Below, piece by piece: positions 13,087 to 13,233 of a stretch of 13,233 nucleotides of DNA. The notes under the pieces were generated by a model. That model ran no database searches, was not told where the DNA came from, and was given only the letters and a program-made list of their open reading frames with translations. Both the position numbers and the translations under genes were made by a program. Numbering within the stretch: the stretch's first letter is position 1; the number at the start of each line of letters is the position of its first letter. The stretch is from Dehalococcoidia bacterium (lineage in GTDB: Bacteria > Chloroflexota > Dehalococcoidia > JACQUA01): contig JAUYHV010000016.1 in NCBI GenBank assembly GCA_030689845.1, forward strand, positions 1 through 13,233. Reading direction: 5' to 3'.

Positions 13087-13233
13087 ATGACACCTCGAGA
13101 AAAAGACCTGGACAAAGCAAAAGAGTTCGTAATAAAAAAATGCAAGGACCAGGAGGTCAAATTCATAAAGTTGTGGTTCACGGACATCCTCGGTGTTTTA
13201 AAGAGCTTCTCCATAACCGTGGAAGAACTGGAA
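13087..13233 (+). CDS. glnA: Glutamine synthetase type I, N-terminal part
   Basis: The first 49 codons are present and the frame runs off the window. The sequence (VKFIKLWFTDILGVLKSFSI, about residues 24-43) is the conserved beta-grasp start of type I glutamine synthetase, which makes glutamine from glutamate, ammonia and ATP in the cytosol. The catalytic barrel lies outside the window, so subtype and regulation motifs cannot be judged. ATG 13087 has AGAAGG (13073-13078) 8 bases upstream. The position after amtB, glnK and the microprotein completes an ammonium uptake and assimilation cluster. Confidence 0.93.
   Translation, partial: MTPREKDLDKAKEFVIKKCKDQEVKFIKLWFTDILGVLKSFSITVEELE

Overview
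The window looks like chromosomal DNA of an anaerobic, Clostridia-type Firmicute, perhaps close to the Desulfotomaculum/Pelotomaculum group. That placement is an inference from mid-range base composition, strong AGGAGG-type ribosome binding sites, frequent TTG and GTG starts, and the gene families present (dodecin, a SpoIIM-like protein, unimodular QueF, and an amtB-glnK-glnA cluster). No rRNA, tRNA, insertion sequence, phage gene or CRISPR array was seen.

Layout. Positions 1-120 hold three consecutive perfect palindromes, one with 23-bp arms, followed by about 270 bp without a convincing gene. Next come a dodecin-like gene (394-612, with a terminator behind it) and an Asp/Glu racemase/maleate isomerase-superfamily gene (831-1556). 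Two minus-strand membrane-protein genes follow (DUF4870-like at 1724-2074; an unrecognised two-helix protein at 2346-3089). An MFS carrier with a good extended -10 promoter and a terminator lies at 3308-4576. A run of plus-strand genes then goes from 4799 to 9392: a half-size ArsP/YraQ-type permease, a bile-acid:sodium-symporter-family gene broken by one extra T in an eight-T run, a GalT/HIT-superfamily nucleotidyltransferase, an unknown 111-aa protein, a WrbA/flavodoxin-like protein, a SpoIIM-family membrane protein and QueF. An elongation factor P gene converges on queF and shares the bases TTAA at its stop.

The right end (10162-13233) is a nitrogen-assimilation block: an OmpR-type regulator with a degenerate receiver domain, amtB, glnK, a 35-codon membrane microprotein, and the start of glutamine synthetase. 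AmtB imports ammonium, GlnK gates AmtB and senses ATP/ADP and 2-oxoglutarate, and glutamine synthetase fixes the ammonium. The regulator next to them resembles actinobacterial GlnR in architecture (OmpR family, non-canonical phosphorylation pocket, beside amtB). Upstream of amtB there is a sequence with the spacing of the Streptomyces GlnR box, and upstream of glnA there are mutually exclusive hairpins.

The points most worth following are this possible GlnR-like circuit, the microprotein between glnK and glnA, the frameshifted symporter, the EF-P without the usual PGKG/PGRG tip, and the dodecin and racemase homologues that lack key active-site residues.
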